A DNA stretch of 64,000 bases from Ectothiorhodospiraceae bacterium WFHF3C12 (GCA_013519935.1 JACDUA010000004.1:1-64000); one strand, 5' to 3'. Numbered from the stretch's first letter, positions 18,034 to 27,657 are shown. Numbers and translations: made by a program. The notes: a model not told the origin generated them from the letters alone.

Positions 18034-18735
18034 CTAGATCCGCGTCGCCAGGCCGATGGTGGCCCAGCTCAGATCCCCGCCGCCGGAGCGTTCCACGTCG
18101 GCCAGCGCCCAGCTTCGGGCCACGGAGCCCACCAGGCGCCAGCGCCCGCCCAGGCGCACCGAAGCCTCCAGCGACGCCTCGCGGTGGTTGGCGCCGTCGA
18201 AGCTCTCGCTGGCATAGCCGTAGTCGAAGCCCTGCAGAAGGACGCTCGTAAGCGCCAGGCGATCGTTGAACAGTCCCACCGTTGCCTTGACGGCAACCGT
18301 CGCGAAACCGCCCTCGGTCGCGGTGGAATAGGTGTAGTCCACGGTACCCGCCAGACCGTCCATCACGCTCAGGGTCGCGCCAGCGCTCAGCTCATTGTCG
18401 TTGCGCTGGTCGGCGGGAAAATCCAGGCGCGCGTAACGTCCCCACAGGCGCACCGGGCCCATATCGAATCCGCGCTCGACGAACAGATTGAGCTCCTGAT
18501 AATCCTCCGCGAGCCCGGCACCGAACCAGCCCCCGCCCCGCCACTGGCCCCAGGCCAGCACGCCCTCGACGGCAAGCAACCCGCCGTCCTCCAGGTTGTC
18601 GCGGCCCTCGCTCACGTAACGGTCATGCCACCGGGCGGTGACGTCCAGCGCCGCGGGTGTTGCCTGCTCCTGGGCGGTGGCGGTGGCGGTGGCGGTGGCG
18701 ATCAATATCGCAATGCATGTAAACAGGGCTCTCAC
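18034..18735 (-). CDS. Predicted outer-membrane beta-barrel protein, unknown function
   Basis: About 233 residues with a signal peptide (ALFTCIAILIATATATATAQ) and alternating amphipathic strands full of Gly, Tyr and Trp (GQWRGGGWFGAGL, VRLWGRYARLDFP), ending in the hydrophobic strand ATIGLATRI. This looks like a small porin-like barrel, but no named family is recognised. The GTG start used has GGGAG upstream and places the signal peptide at the N-terminus; the longer frame adds 33 non-signal residues. The signal peptide is coded by a hexanucleotide repeat (see 18673-18700). It converges with the esterase gene. Confidence 0.65.
   Translation of the reverse strand: MRALFTCIAILIATATATATAQEQATPAALDVTARWHDRYVSEGRDNLEDGGLLAVEGVLAWGQWRGGGWFGAGLAEDYQELNLFVERGFDMGPVRLWGRYARLDFPADQRNDNELSAGATLSVMDGLAGTVDYTYSTATEGGFATVAVKATVGLFNDRLALTSVLLQGFDYGYASESFDGANHREASLEASVRLGGRWRLVGSVARSWALADVERSGGGDLSWATIGLATRI
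18673..18700. repeat. GGCGGT hexanucleotide tract in a signal-peptide codon run
   Basis: Four full GGCGGT units plus a partial unit. On the minus strand it codes the Ala-Thr run of the barrel protein signal peptide. Unit gain or loss would change the signal length by two residues without a frameshift. Confidence 0.8.
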
Positions 18736-18892
18736 GCAGGCGGCTCCCGGCGCTCTGGAGGGTGACTTTCGGGCAGGGGTACATGCTGGCACGGGCCCGC
18801 TCTGCCCCGCCACTGTATATCGAGATACCCGCACCCGGGCGGGTCCCTCGCTACGCGATGCGGGCGTTGTTGCCGGCGAACCGTCGCCGGCA

Positions 18893-20635
18893 CTAACCTG
18901 AACCGGCAGTCTCCCGGCGCCGTGCCAGCCAGCGCCAGAGCCAGCCGTCGGGTCGCTGCTCGCCGGTCATGACGTACCGGAAGGCGTCCATGTTGTTGAC
19001 CGTCCAGGCAATGGGCCGCAGGGCGCCGGCACTGCTGCACAGGAGCAAGGTGTCACCGGGGGCCAGGGGTGTGTCCGGAGGCGGCAGAAACATCTGCTCG
19101 CCCTCGCGCTCGATCATCAGCACTTCGGCGGCCAGGCTCTCGCGGCGGTTGGCCGGATCCAGCAGCAGGTCGCCAACAGTCACGCTGTGCCCAGTAAGCA
19201 GGGCGTCCGCCACAGCGGGCGCGTCCCGCCAGCCGAGGGTCAGGGCCCGCACCCGCGGCGTATCGCGCCCCATACGCGCCTGCCAGTTCGCGAGCAGCTC
19301 CCCGACATAGTCATCGTCATAGTCACGTATACCGCGCAGAAACTGGGGCAGCATGGGCGTGGTGAGCTGGCGCATCATGCGCAGCGCGATGATGCCGCTG
19401 GGCTCCATGATCATGTCCAGGTCGGCGGCCTCGAAGATGTAGCGATTCGAGCGGTCGCTCTGCCGGGCCACCATGAACAGCTCCGGCCGCAGCTGCCGCG
19501 CGGTGATGATTATGGACAGGTTGTCCACGTCGTCGTCGGTGCCGGCGATGACGCCCACGGTCTCCTCCAAGTCGATGCCGGCCCGGCGCAGCGTCTCCGC
19601 CTCGGTCCCTTTGCCCTCGACCTGGGGCTGGTCGGCGCTCATCCATGGCGGCAGCTCCTCGGCGACCAGCACCATGTCCGTGCCCATCTCCCTGAGGCGG
19701 CGATGCAGCATCTTGCCGAGCCGGCCCGGCGCGCAGATGATCCATCGCCCGGGCGGCGGCAGACGATCGCTGGTCAGGGGGATCTCCGGGCGGGGGCTCA
19801 TCCACTCGTAGAGCCGGTGCACGTACGGCGACTGAATGGCCATGACGAAACCGCCCGCGAACGTATCGAAGGCGTTGACGATATGGTCGGTGCCGAAGGA
19901 GGCCATGTTGGCCTGGACTTCCCCGGAACCCGCCCGTGCGATCACCGGCAGGCGGGGATTGAGCAGCTTGGCCGTGATGGCGATCTGCAGATTGGCGTGA
20001 TCGTCGTCCGTTACCGCCAGCACGGAGGCGCACCGCGGGTGTGTCAGGCCCGCGGCGAGCAGGTTGTCCGCCAGGCTGGCGTCGCCGCAGAAGGCGGGCA
20101 CGTATGAGCGCAGATCCTCCATGCCGAGCTCGTACGTATGCCCCTCCACCTGATCGATCACCACCGCCCGGGCGCCAAGCGCGGTGACCTCCTGCACCAG
20201 CTGCGCCCCGGTGTCGCCGTATCCGCAGACCAGGTGGAAGGGCTCGGCAAGTTTGCGGACCTGGCGGCGGAAACGGTTCCAGGTCACGACCCGCTGGAAT
20301 ACCGGGTCGCGGATGAGGCCGATTATCGAACCGATCGCGGTGAACCAGGCAATGACCAGCACGTACAGGCTGAAGGTCGCCCAGAGCCGCTGCGCCTCGG
20401 TGAAGGCGTTGGGTATCTCGCCGAAACCGATGGTCGTCGCCGTGTAGCTGGCGAAGTAGAAGGCGTGGAGGAAATCCATGCGGTGAGGTTCACCGCTCGC
20501 CGTTTCCCCGGGAATCAGCACGAAACCCAGCACGGAGATGGAATAGGCGACGATCAGGGTGATCAGCGGCGGCCGCATACGCCGCAGGACCATCGGTATG
20601 ACGCTGTGCCGGGGTAGCTGCAGCAGCTCTTCCAT
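18893..20635 (-). CDS. Potassium channel protein with two RCK (TrkA-N) domains
   Basis: A 580-residue K+ channel subunit. The pore unit has two membrane helices around the filter TTIGFGE (67-73). Two Rossmann-type RCK domains follow, marked by VCGYGDTGAQLVQ and ICAPGRLGKMLHRRL, with TrkA-C-like ends. A gating ligand such as NAD(H) or a nucleotide is likely. GFG in the filter supports K+ selectivity. Its start overlaps the stop of the upstream small membrane gene by one base, so they form a two-gene operon. Confidence 0.88.
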   Translation of the reverse strand: MEELLQLPRHSVIPMVLRRMRPPLITLIVAYSISVLGFVLIPGETASGEPHRMDFLHAFYFASYTATTIGFGEIPNAFTEAQRLWATFSLYVLVIAWFTAIGSIIGLIRDPVFQRVVTWNRFRRQVRKLAEPFHLVCGYGDTGAQLVQEVTALGARAVVIDQVEGHTYELGMEDLRSYVPAFCGDASLADNLLAAGLTHPRCASVLAVTDDDHANLQIAITAKLLNPRLPVIARAGSGEVQANMASFGTDHIVNAFDTFAGGFVMAIQSPYVHRLYEWMSPRPEIPLTSDRLPPPGRWIICAPGRLGKMLHRRLREMGTDMVLVAEELPPWMSADQPQVEGKGTEAETLRRAGIDLEETVGVIAGTDDDVDNLSIIITARQLRPELFMVARQSDRSNRYIFEAADLDMIMEPSGIIALRMMRQLTTPMLPQFLRGIRDYDDDYVGELLANWQARMGRDTPRVRALTLGWRDAPAVADALLTGHSVTVGDLLLDPANRRESLAAEVLMIEREGEQMFLPPPDTPLAPGDTLLLCSSAGALRPIAWTVNNMDAFRYVMTGEQRPDGWLWRWLARRRETAGSG

Positions 20636-21018
20636 CAGCGATGCATACCCACGGTCTCCACGATGAGAATCGTCACCGAAGCGAGATTCGCCAGCAATGC
20701 GCCGCCGGAGAGCGAGACGATGCTGGCCATAACCGCGGAGTTCAGCCCGACGTCAGTCATCTGGGTGGCTATGCCCCACACCAGGGCGGCGGCGATGAGC
20801 TGCAGGTCGGCCACCAGGCTGGCGGCCAGCAGCACGGCGCCGATCTGGGTTCTCTCCCCGAATTTGAGAACGGTGGCGATGAGGCTCACCACCAGGGCCG
20901 CGTAGAGCTCGTAGACGTTGTGGTGGTCCGGGTTGTCGAAGTCGCCGAGGAAGAAACCGAAATTGAGCGTCAGCGCAAGCAGGATGAAGAACCCGAAAAC
21001 CACCTTCTCCAAATTCAT
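20635..21018 (-). CDS. Small four-helix membrane protein (DUF6394-like)
   Basis: A 127-residue integral membrane protein (MNLEKVVFGFFILLALTLNFG; YELYAALVVSLIATVLKFG) with about four helices. It resembles DUF6394 proteins found beside K+ channel genes in gammaproteobacteria. Function is unknown; coupling to the channel gene (one-base overlap) suggests an accessory subunit. The start is the ATG of the conserved N-terminus, 11 codons inside the longest frame. Confidence 0.78.
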   Translation of the reverse strand: MNLEKVVFGFFILLALTLNFGFFLGDFDNPDHHNVYELYAALVVSLIATVLKFGERTQIGAVLLAASLVADLQLIAAALVWGIATQMTDVGLNSAVMASIVSLSGGALLANLASVTILIVETVGMHR

Positions 21019-21648
21019 TCGCTCGTGCCCCTCCGTCAAGGAATCCATCACCGGATCCGAAAAGCGACGGGCGCGGCAGCGCCGCCGCGCCCGTACGGCC
21101 GTGCTGCCAGTGTAGGACCTGAGGCCACTTACCAGAAGGGTGGGGGTAGGTTACCAGGCGGGCGCCGTGGCCCGGGCCGGCGCCGAAACCGGGCGACGGA
21201 ATCCCGGGGGACTCCGGCAGCCCCGCCTTGCCAGGCCGGAGCCGACGCCCCGGAACGCGGCGATCGCTGAACACGACTGTCTGGACCGGCGACGCTCCCG
21301 AAAGGGCAACCTCGACCGCCGGGGCCGTGCCTGTTTCTTGCGGCACGAGTTTCCGCAAGGAACCGATTTTCGGGGTTTTTTAGCAGACCCGTTCAAGCAT
21401 ATCCCCTGGACACAGCTGTCGGCTTGACAAGCACCAACCCCCCTGACTAGTTTTCGACAATGTGGCTTTTCGGAAAGACTCCTTTCCGCAATGCCCCATA
21501 CCCCAGAGGCGGCAGAAGGTACCAAGAATGCCGGCAGGCCAGTCCCTGATTGGGACTGTTCAAACCGCCCCTGGGCGTCGGAGCACGACTCGATCACTTC
21601 AGTCTGTGACACCCTGAAGACAAGTCGGATGTAATGGAGGAGATGACC
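21019..21648. other. Intergenic region with a sigma70-like promoter
   Basis: About 630 bp between divergent genes with no convincing gene. TTGACA at 21424-21429 is followed after 18 bp by TAGTTT (21448-21453), a plausible promoter for the rightward choice-of-anchor gene with a leader near 190 nt. A weak CCGA/TCGG hairpin and T run lies near 21362-21380. A minus-strand frame of 153 codons here is Arg/Ser-rich and unlike a protein. Confidence 0.4.
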
Positions 21649-23880
21649 ATGAGTTCCAAGGACTCAACCCGGAACCCGGGCCGCCTGCGTTCCGCGATCG
21701 CGGCGGCGGCTCTGTTCGGCGTTGCCGGCACGGCCTCGGCCGAACCGGTATCGCTGACGCTCGACTACACCTGCCCCTTTCCGTTGATCGGCGAACAGAC
21801 GATCACCGCCGAGATCAACACTGACATCGCGGCCGAGGTCACGGCACCGTCGGAGCTCGGACCCTTCGATATCGAGGCGACCACCACGGTGCCGGCCGCG
21901 GCGGTGGAAGGTCTTTCGCTGGTGGGCGCGACCACCATCGAGGGCACGGCCACCAACGAATCGACCGTTGTGACGCCGGCCCGCGAGATCCCGCAGACGG
22001 TCAACCTGACCATTCCGCAGAGCGGCTTTCCCGACGAGCCGCAGGCGTTCACGGTGCCGGCCTCCGGCTCGACTTCGGTGGTCAGCATTGAAGCCCAGGA
22101 CGTCGGCGACGGCCAGGTTACCGTCGGCGGGCTGACCCTGGACATGACCGCCCGGCTTCCCGACGGCAGCATTGCGCCCGCCCCCGTCGGCGAATTCACG
22201 GCGGAATGCACCCAGGTGGCCGGCCAGGACAACGTCCTGCAGTCGTTCACCGTATCCGCCGAGCCGCAGGATCCCGACATTGCCGTCGACCCGGCCAGCA
22301 TCAGCTTTCCGGACGTAACCACCGGCGATACTTCGAGTACCCGGACGGTCACCGTATCCAACGAGGGCGATGGTGCGTTGACGGTCAGCGGGGCCAGCCT
22401 GGCCGGCTCGAACCCCGGCGCCTTCAGCATCGTCAACAACGGCTGCGGCGAAGTGGCCGTTGGCAATAGCTGCGCCATCGACCTGACGTTCAGCCCGCCG
22501 ATGGCCCAGGACTACAGCGCCGAGCTGCAGATTGCCTCCAACGACCCCGACGAGGCGACCAAGACGGTCAGCCTGACGGGCACCGGCACCATCGAGCAGT
22601 TCGCCGAGATCACCGTCACGCCCGAGAGCGTGGATTTCGGCGGCGTGCAGATGGGCAACAGTGCCGAGCAGACCGTGACGGTCACCAACGAGGGCAACAT
22701 CGGCCTGGGCATCAACGGCGTCTCGCTGAGCGGCGCAACCGACGCCTTCACCCAGACCAGCGACTGCGGCAGCAGCGTGGCCGCCGGCGCCAGTTGCACG
22801 GTCACGGTCACCTACATGCCGACGGCACAAGGCGATCAGAACGCCACGCTGAGCATCGCTTCCACGGACGAGGACGAGCCGACCGTGGACGTGGCGCTGA
22901 GCGGTTCCGGTGAAATGGCGCCGACCGGCGAGCTCCACGTCTCCCCCGACACCGTGGAGTTCGGCAGCGTCACCGTGGGTGAGAACGCCACCCAGGACGT
23001 GACCGTATCCAATACCGGCGACGCCGGCTTCAACGTCACGGCCGTCAACCTCGGCGGCGCCAACGTCGGCGACTTCACCATCATCGGCAACGACTGCGGC
23101 ACCGTGGCGGGCAGCGGCAGCTGCACGGTCTCCGTTCAGTTCACGCCGAGTACCGAGGGTGCCCGCAGCGCCAGCCTGACCGTCGAGACCGATCTTGGCG
23201 AGAACGCCTCGGAGACGATCGAGCTCACCGGAACCGGCGGTGAAACCGGCGGTGGCGGCACCATCGAGACCGCCTTCGATCTGAGCGGCGAGACCTTCAT
23301 CAAGGCCGCCGACAGCAGCCTGCCGCTGAGCGGCACCATCGACGCGGTGCTGGAGCTTGCCAGCGGCACGTTCACCGCCGACCTGGACCTCGATCCCACC
23401 AGCGGGTCCTTCAAGGCCTTCGGCTTCGTGAACGCCAAGGCTAAGGTCGCCTTCGAGCCGGTCGGTGAGACCACGGGCACGCTCAACAACGGCAACCTGA
23501 GCGCCGAGTCCCAGCTGTACGTGAAGGTACCCAAGGTCACGGCCAAGCTGTTCTTCTTCCGCGTGCCGATCGGCGGCGGACCCGACTGCCGCACGATGGA
23601 CCCGGTGAACCTCAGCCTGGCGACGCCCGAGGGTGAGTCCTTCGCCCCGCGCTCCGGCGGTCCGGTCACCGGTACCTACAGCGTACCGGCACTGGAGAAC
23701 TGCGGTCCGCTCACCGGTCTGCTGAACCAGTTCCTGGCCGGTCCGGGCAACACCATCGATCTCACGCTCACCGGGCAGTCCGGCTCCGGGAACGATTCGG
23801 ACGGCGACTCTGGTGACAGCGGCCAGGACGAGGGTGAGAAGGACGGCAAGAAGAAGCGCTTCAGCTGGTGGCGCCGGTAA
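21649..23880 (+). CDS. Secreted multi-domain protein with DUF6801-like and three choice-of-anchor D repeats
   Basis: A 743-residue exported protein. A signal peptide (end near GTASAEP) is followed by a DUF6801-like domain (about 32-205) and three Ig-like choice-of-anchor D repeats of about 100 residues (about 210-312, 320-420, 427-530), each with a paired-Cys loop. After a Gly linker comes a C-terminal beta domain with two or more Cys (DCRTMDP, ENCGPLTG), of a kind common in actinobacterial secreted proteins. The tail is Asp/Ser/Gly-rich then KKKRFSWWRR, with no membrane helix or known sorting signal. Binding or surface function is likely. The start has GGAGGAGAT upstream. A strong terminator follows. 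Confidence 0.75.
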   Translation: MSSKDSTRNPGRLRSAIAAAALFGVAGTASAEPVSLTLDYTCPFPLIGEQTITAEINTDIAAEVTAPSELGPFDIEATTTVPAAAVEGLSLVGATTIEGTATNESTVVTPAREIPQTVNLTIPQSGFPDEPQAFTVPASGSTSVVSIEAQDVGDGQVTVGGLTLDMTARLPDGSIAPAPVGEFTAECTQVAGQDNVLQSFTVSAEPQDPDIAVDPASISFPDVTTGDTSSTRTVTVSNEGDGALTVSGASLAGSNPGAFSIVNNGCGEVAVGNSCAIDLTFSPPMAQDYSAELQIASNDPDEATKTVSLTGTGTIEQFAEITVTPESVDFGGVQMGNSAEQTVTVTNEGNIGLGINGVSLSGATDAFTQTSDCGSSVAAGASCTVTVTYMPTAQGDQNATLSIASTDEDEPTVDVALSGSGEMAPTGELHVSPDTVEFGSVTVGENATQDVTVSNTGDAGFNVTAVNLGGANVGDFTIIGNDCGTVAGSGSCTVSVQFTPSTEGARSASLTVETDLGENASETIELTGTGGETGGGGTIETAFDLSGETFIKAADSSLPLSGTIDAVLELASGTFTADLDLDPTSGSFKAFGFVNAKAKVAFEPVGETTGTLNNGNLSAESQLYVKVPKVTAKLFFFRVPIGGGPDCRTMDPVNLSLATPEGESFAPRSGGPVTGTYSVPALENCGPLTGLLNQFLAGPGNTIDLTLTGQSGSGNDSDGDSGDSGQDEGEKDGKKKRFSWWRR

Positions 23881-23930
23881 GCACCCCGTGCTCCTGAGCT
23901 GAAACTGCCGCAAGGCAGCGATCCCTGCGC

Positions 23931-23958
23931 AGAAGCCCCGCCCCTGGCGGGGCTTCTT
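23931..23958. terminator. Intrinsic terminator
   Basis: AGAAGCCCCGCC and GGCGGGGCTTCT pair in a perfect 12-bp stem with a 3-nt loop, 50 bp after the preceding stop, followed by a short T-rich run. The A-rich left side makes it work on the other strand as well. Confidence 0.85.
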
Positions 23959-24142
23959 CTGTCCGGCGCTCCGGCCGGGCCGACCTGCCGACGGCGGCGA
24001 TTCCCGCTAACATGCCGCCCCTGGGAAGGTGGCCGACGGGGCGTTGCATTACCAGCCCCGTCGTCAAACGCGCATTCAGCCGGGGAAACCGCTGCACGAA
24101 AGCCATCCACGAGGACAACCTGAACTGGACGAAGCTCGGCAT

Positions 24143-24508
24143 GTGATCACGTTCATGATGGCCCTGTTCGCGGTGTTCTCCTTCCTCCGGCAACGTCAGC
24201 CCTCCCCGGCCAACCTTGCCATCAGCGCCATGGCCATCGTCTTCGGGCTTGTCATCAACTACGTCTTCGCCACCAGGATCCGCAGCGGGCTCGCCTACAT
24301 GGATTCGCACAAGAGTCGCCTGCGCGAGTACGAGGCGAAGCTGCGACTGCTCAATCCCCTGCTGGGCGGTATCGTGGACACGGCGGACGATCGCATCGCC
24401 GGTCAGTCGGCGACCGCGAGGTTGATGCGCTGGATTCCGCTGCTGAGCTACGTGGTCTGGACGGTCTGCTCGGCGATACTGCTTCTGAAGCTCGGTGGGC
24501 GGGTCTGA
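24143..24508 (+). CDS. Small membrane protein, unknown
   Basis: About 121 residues with two N-terminal helices (MMALFAVFSFL, LAISAMAIVFGLVINYVFA), a charged middle segment (HKSRLREYEAKLRLL) and a C-terminal helix (LLSYVVWTVCSAILLL). No family recognised. The GTG start is a best guess because it begins just before the first helix; an alternative GTG lies 38 codons upstream with a hydrophilic, unlikely leader. It converges with the SpoIIAA-like gene. Confidence 0.5.
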   Translation: MITFMMALFAVFSFLRQRQPSPANLAISAMAIVFGLVINYVFATRIRSGLAYMDSHKSRLREYEAKLRLLNPLLGGIVDTADDRIAGQSATARLMRWIPLLSYVVWTVCSAILLLKLGGRV

Positions 24509-24529
24509 GGAGCGGCTGCCCGAGTGCCG

Positions 24530-24928
24530 CTAGCGCCGGGCATCGTCGCGCAGCCAATCCATGGCCTCGTCCTCGTTGTAGAAGACCCGCATGTTATAGC
24601 CGGCGTTCTGGCAGGTCGTCTCCACGAACTCGTGGCTGCGGTCCCACGGGTCCGCCAGGATGGCCGCCCTGACGCAGCGCCGCAGGCCCATGGCCGCCAT
24701 GTCGACGTGGGCGTAGTTGTAGTTCTGGGCCGGACGGGAGACATTCGGCGCGCCCCGGGCGTCGGTCAGGAAACGGTCCGCGCCACTCTCCGCGGCGAGG
24801 CGGTCCATGTCCTGCGCGAACGCCACGGCGAGCTCCACCGTCACGGGCTGAAGAACCCGGCAGATGACCAACCGGCCATCCTCGGACAGGGACAGGCTAT
24901 ATCCGCTGGTTTCCGTAAGCGACTCCAT
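24530..24928 (-). CDS. SpoIIAA/STAS-like protein of unknown function
   Basis: A 132-residue soluble protein. Hydrophobic strand-helix alternation and the terminal YNEDEAMDWLRDDA resemble small SpoIIAA-like (STAS fold) proteins, usually about 120-140 residues. No phosphorylation or ligand site can be named. It stands alone between convergent and co-directional genes. Confidence 0.55.
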   Translation of the reverse strand: MESLTETSGYSLSLSEDGRLVICRVLQPVTVELAVAFAQDMDRLAAESGADRFLTDARGAPNVSRPAQNYNYAHVDMAAMGLRRCVRAAILADPWDRSHEFVETTCQNAGYNMRVFYNEDEAMDWLRDDARR

Positions 24929-24995
24929 ATGAACCTTTATCGGCGGCGCTTGAAGGTTCTTGATCGTTCAAGACGCCGGGGAGATCCAGAATACA

Positions 24996-26654
24996 TCATC
25001 GGGCCTGTCCAGCCACGGCCCTGCCCGCGACGCGCCCCGAGAACAGGCAGCCGCCCAGGAACGTCCCTTCCAGCGAACGATAGCCGTGCATGCCGCCACC
25101 GCCGAAACCCGAGACCTCGCCCGCGGCGTACAGGCCCGGCAGGGGCTCGCCGTCGGCACGCAGCACACGCCCCTGAAGGTCGGTCTGGAGTCCACCCAGG
25201 GTCTTGCGGGTGAGAATGTTCAGGCGTACCGCGATGAGCGGCCCCGCCTTGGGATCCAGCAGCTTGTGGGGCGGCACCACGCGCATGAGCTTGTCGCCCA
25301 GGAAGTTCCTGGCGTCACGCATGGCGGAGAGCTGGATGTCCTTGGTGAACTTGTTGTCCAGCTCCCGGTCGCGTCCCCGCACTTCGGCTTCCACGCGCTG
25401 GGCGTCCAGGGCCCCGTCGCCCGCCAGGGCCTGCATGTCGCTGATCAGCGCATCCAGGGAATCGCGCACGATGAAGTCCACGCCGTGTTCCTTGAACGCC
25501 TCCACCGGACCAGGCGCGCCCTTGCCCAGGCGTTTGAGCAGCAGGCGGATGTCCCGGCCCGTGAGATCCGGGTTCTGCTCCGAGCCGGACAGCGCGAACT
25601 CCTTCTCGATGATCTTCTGCGTGAGCACGAACCAGGTGTAGTCGTAGCCCGTGGTCATGATGTGACTGAGGGTCCCCAGGGTGTCGAAGCCGGGGAACAG
25701 CGGCACCGGCAGACGATTGCCGCGGGCGTCGAGCCACAACGACGACGGCCCCGGGAGGATGCGTATGCCGTGGTGGCTCCAGATGGGATCCCAGTTCTGG
25801 ATACCTTCCACGTAATGCCACATCCGGTCACGGTTGATGATGCTGCCGCCGGCCGCCTCGGTGATGCCCAGCATGCGTCCGTCCACGTGGTCCGGCACAC
25901 CCGAGAGCAGCCGCTTCGGCGGCTCCCCGAGCCGATCCCTTGGCCAGTTCCGCCGAACCAGGTCGAAGTTGCCGCCGATGCCGCCGCTGGTGACGATCAC
26001 GGCGCCGGCCTCGCACTCGAAGGGCTCGACCTCGTTGCGCGAGCTGGGCGCGCCCCGCTCGGCATCGGTGGCCTCCAGGATCTGGCCGCGCACCCCGCTA
26101 ACCGCGCCGTTGGCGAGGATCAGCTCGTCGACCCGATGACGACAACACAGCTCCACGCGGCCCTGGCCCGCCGCCTGGCGAACCCGTTCCGCGAAGGGCT
26201 CCACCAGGCCGGGGCCCGTGCCCCAGGTGATGTGAAAGCGCGGCACGGAGTTCCCGGGCCCGTTGGCGCCGTAGCCGCCCCGTTCCGCCCAACCGACGAT
26301 GGGGAAGAACTTGACGCCCTTCTTCCGCAGCCAGTCCCGCTTCTCGGTGGCGGCGAAATCGACGTAGGCCTCCGCCCAGCGCATGGGCCAGTAATCCTCG
26401 TCCCGGTCGAAACCGGCCGTGCCCAGCCAGTCCTGCCAGGCGAGCTCATGGGAATCGCGGATGCGCATCCGCCGTTGCTCCGGCGAATCCACGAAGAAAA
26501 GCCCGCCGAACGACCAGAACGCCTGCCCCCCCAGGCTCTGCTCACCCTCCTGGTCGATCAGGATGACCCGGCGGCCGGCATCCGCCAGCTCGCAGGCGGC
26601 CACCAACCCCGCCAGGCCGGCACCCACGACTATCGCGTCCGCCTTCTCGGCCAT
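24996..26654 (-). CDS. FAD-binding dehydrogenase (FAD_binding_2 family)
   Basis: A flavoprotein of 552 residues. The N-terminus has the dinucleotide fold ADAIVVGAGLAGLVAACELA, an acidic residue at the end of strand 2 (VILIDQEG), and late FAD motifs (LYAAGEVSGFGGGGMHG). It belongs to the ketosteroid-dehydrogenase/fumarate-reductase-like group often named only FAD-binding dehydrogenase; the substrate is unknown. The chosen ATG has GGGGGAGACGC before it; the longer frame reads into the preceding gene. It lies 19 bp behind the panE-like gene, so a two-gene operon is likely. Confidence 0.85.
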   Translation of the reverse strand: MAEKADAIVVGAGLAGLVAACELADAGRRVILIDQEGEQSLGGQAFWSFGGLFFVDSPEQRRMRIRDSHELAWQDWLGTAGFDRDEDYWPMRWAEAYVDFAATEKRDWLRKKGVKFFPIVGWAERGGYGANGPGNSVPRFHITWGTGPGLVEPFAERVRQAAGQGRVELCCRHRVDELILANGAVSGVRGQILEATDAERGAPSSRNEVEPFECEAGAVIVTSGGIGGNFDLVRRNWPRDRLGEPPKRLLSGVPDHVDGRMLGITEAAGGSIINRDRMWHYVEGIQNWDPIWSHHGIRILPGPSSLWLDARGNRLPVPLFPGFDTLGTLSHIMTTGYDYTWFVLTQKIIEKEFALSGSEQNPDLTGRDIRLLLKRLGKGAPGPVEAFKEHGVDFIVRDSLDALISDMQALAGDGALDAQRVEAEVRGRDRELDNKFTKDIQLSAMRDARNFLGDKLMRVVPPHKLLDPKAGPLIAVRLNILTRKTLGGLQTDLQGRVLRADGEPLPGLYAAGEVSGFGGGGMHGYRSLEGTFLGGCLFSGRVAGRAVAGQAR

Positions 26655-26673
26655 GCGTCTCCCCCGCTTGTTG

Positions 26674-27657
26674 CTACTGGACCTGCTCGGCAATGCCGGT
26701 ATCGGCGTCCTCCGCATCCCGTGCCTGCATGTCCTGCAGCAAACGGATGCTGCGATAGATCGTGTCCAGCCGCGGCACTTCGACACCCCGTTCCGCGGCG
26801 ATGCGCAGGACGTTGCCGAGTATCGCGTCCAGTTCCAGCGGGCGGCCGTTGAGGTAGTCCAGCGCCATGCTGTTGCGGTAGCCGGGGAAGGTCCGGGTGC
26901 GCTCGAGATAGCCGTCGATGAGCCCCTCGTCGAGCGGGTGCCCGTCGGCGGCGGCGACAGCGCAGATCTCGATCATCAGCGCCCGCAGGAGCTGGTCGGT
27001 ACTCTCGCTGCCGGTCATGGTGGCGGTATCCGCGCCGCCGCCGAGCACGGACAGCGGATTGAAGGCGGTATTCCACAGGCATTTCGCCCAGCGCGCCGTG
27101 ACCACGTCCTCGGAGACCTCGCCGGTCACGCCACCGGCGTCCAGCAACGCACCCAGGTGCCGGGCCCGTTCCCCGGCGCCGCTCGGGTAGTCGCCAAGCA
27201 CGAGCCGGCCGTAGTGGTTGTGCAGGATCTCGCCGGGACCCGTCCGGCTAACGCCGACCATGCCCAGCGCGCTGATGAGCGGATTGCCGGGGAAGGCCTC
27301 CGCCACCTCCCGCTCGATGCCGATGCCGTTCTCGATCAGCACGATGGCCGTCCGCGGCCCGACCGCCGGCGCAATCAGCGCGGCGCGATCGACACCGTCC
27401 AGCACCTTCACGCAGAGCAACAGGTAGTCCGGGGACCGCTCGACCTCGTCGACGCTGGCATGCACCTGGGCCGGACGGAAGGACAGGTCGCCGAGCGGGC
27501 GGCTCTTGATCCGGAAGCCACCCTCCCGCACGACACCCACGTCGGACCGGCAGACCACGGACACCTCCGCGCCGGCCCTGTGCAGGATGGCCCCGTAGAA
27601 ACTGCCGATGGCGCCGGCACCCACCACCAGCACCCGGGTCGGCTCGGTAGCGCCCAT
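26674..27657 (-). CDS. Ketopantoate-reductase-like (ApbA/PanE family) oxidoreductase
   Basis: A 327-residue NADP-linked reductase. RVLVVGAGAIGSFYGAIL is the nucleotide fold; KVLDGVD and ENGIGIERE match the ketopantoate reductase pattern, and the C-terminal helical domain includes ALDYLNGRPLELDAILG. It could make pantoate from ketopantoate for coenzyme A, but paralogs of this family reduce other oxo-acids, so no gene symbol is given. The start has GGAGGAGCGT upstream. It leads the FAD-dehydrogenase gene. Confidence 0.82.
   Translation of the reverse strand: MGATEPTRVLVVGAGAIGSFYGAILHRAGAEVSVVCRSDVGVVREGGFRIKSRPLGDLSFRPAQVHASVDEVERSPDYLLLCVKVLDGVDRAALIAPAVGPRTAIVLIENGIGIEREVAEAFPGNPLISALGMVGVSRTGPGEILHNHYGRLVLGDYPSGAGERARHLGALLDAGGVTGEVSEDVVTARWAKCLWNTAFNPLSVLGGGADTATMTGSESTDQLLRALMIEICAVAAADGHPLDEGLIDGYLERTRTFPGYRNSMALDYLNGRPLELDAILGNVLRIAAERGVEVPRLDTIYRSIRLLQDMQARDAEDADTGIAEQVQ

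Noticed and set aside
21151-21612. A 153-codon minus-strand frame upstream of the choice-of-anchor gene
   Set aside because: Arg/Ser-rich composition, no family likeness, and it spans the predicted promoter.
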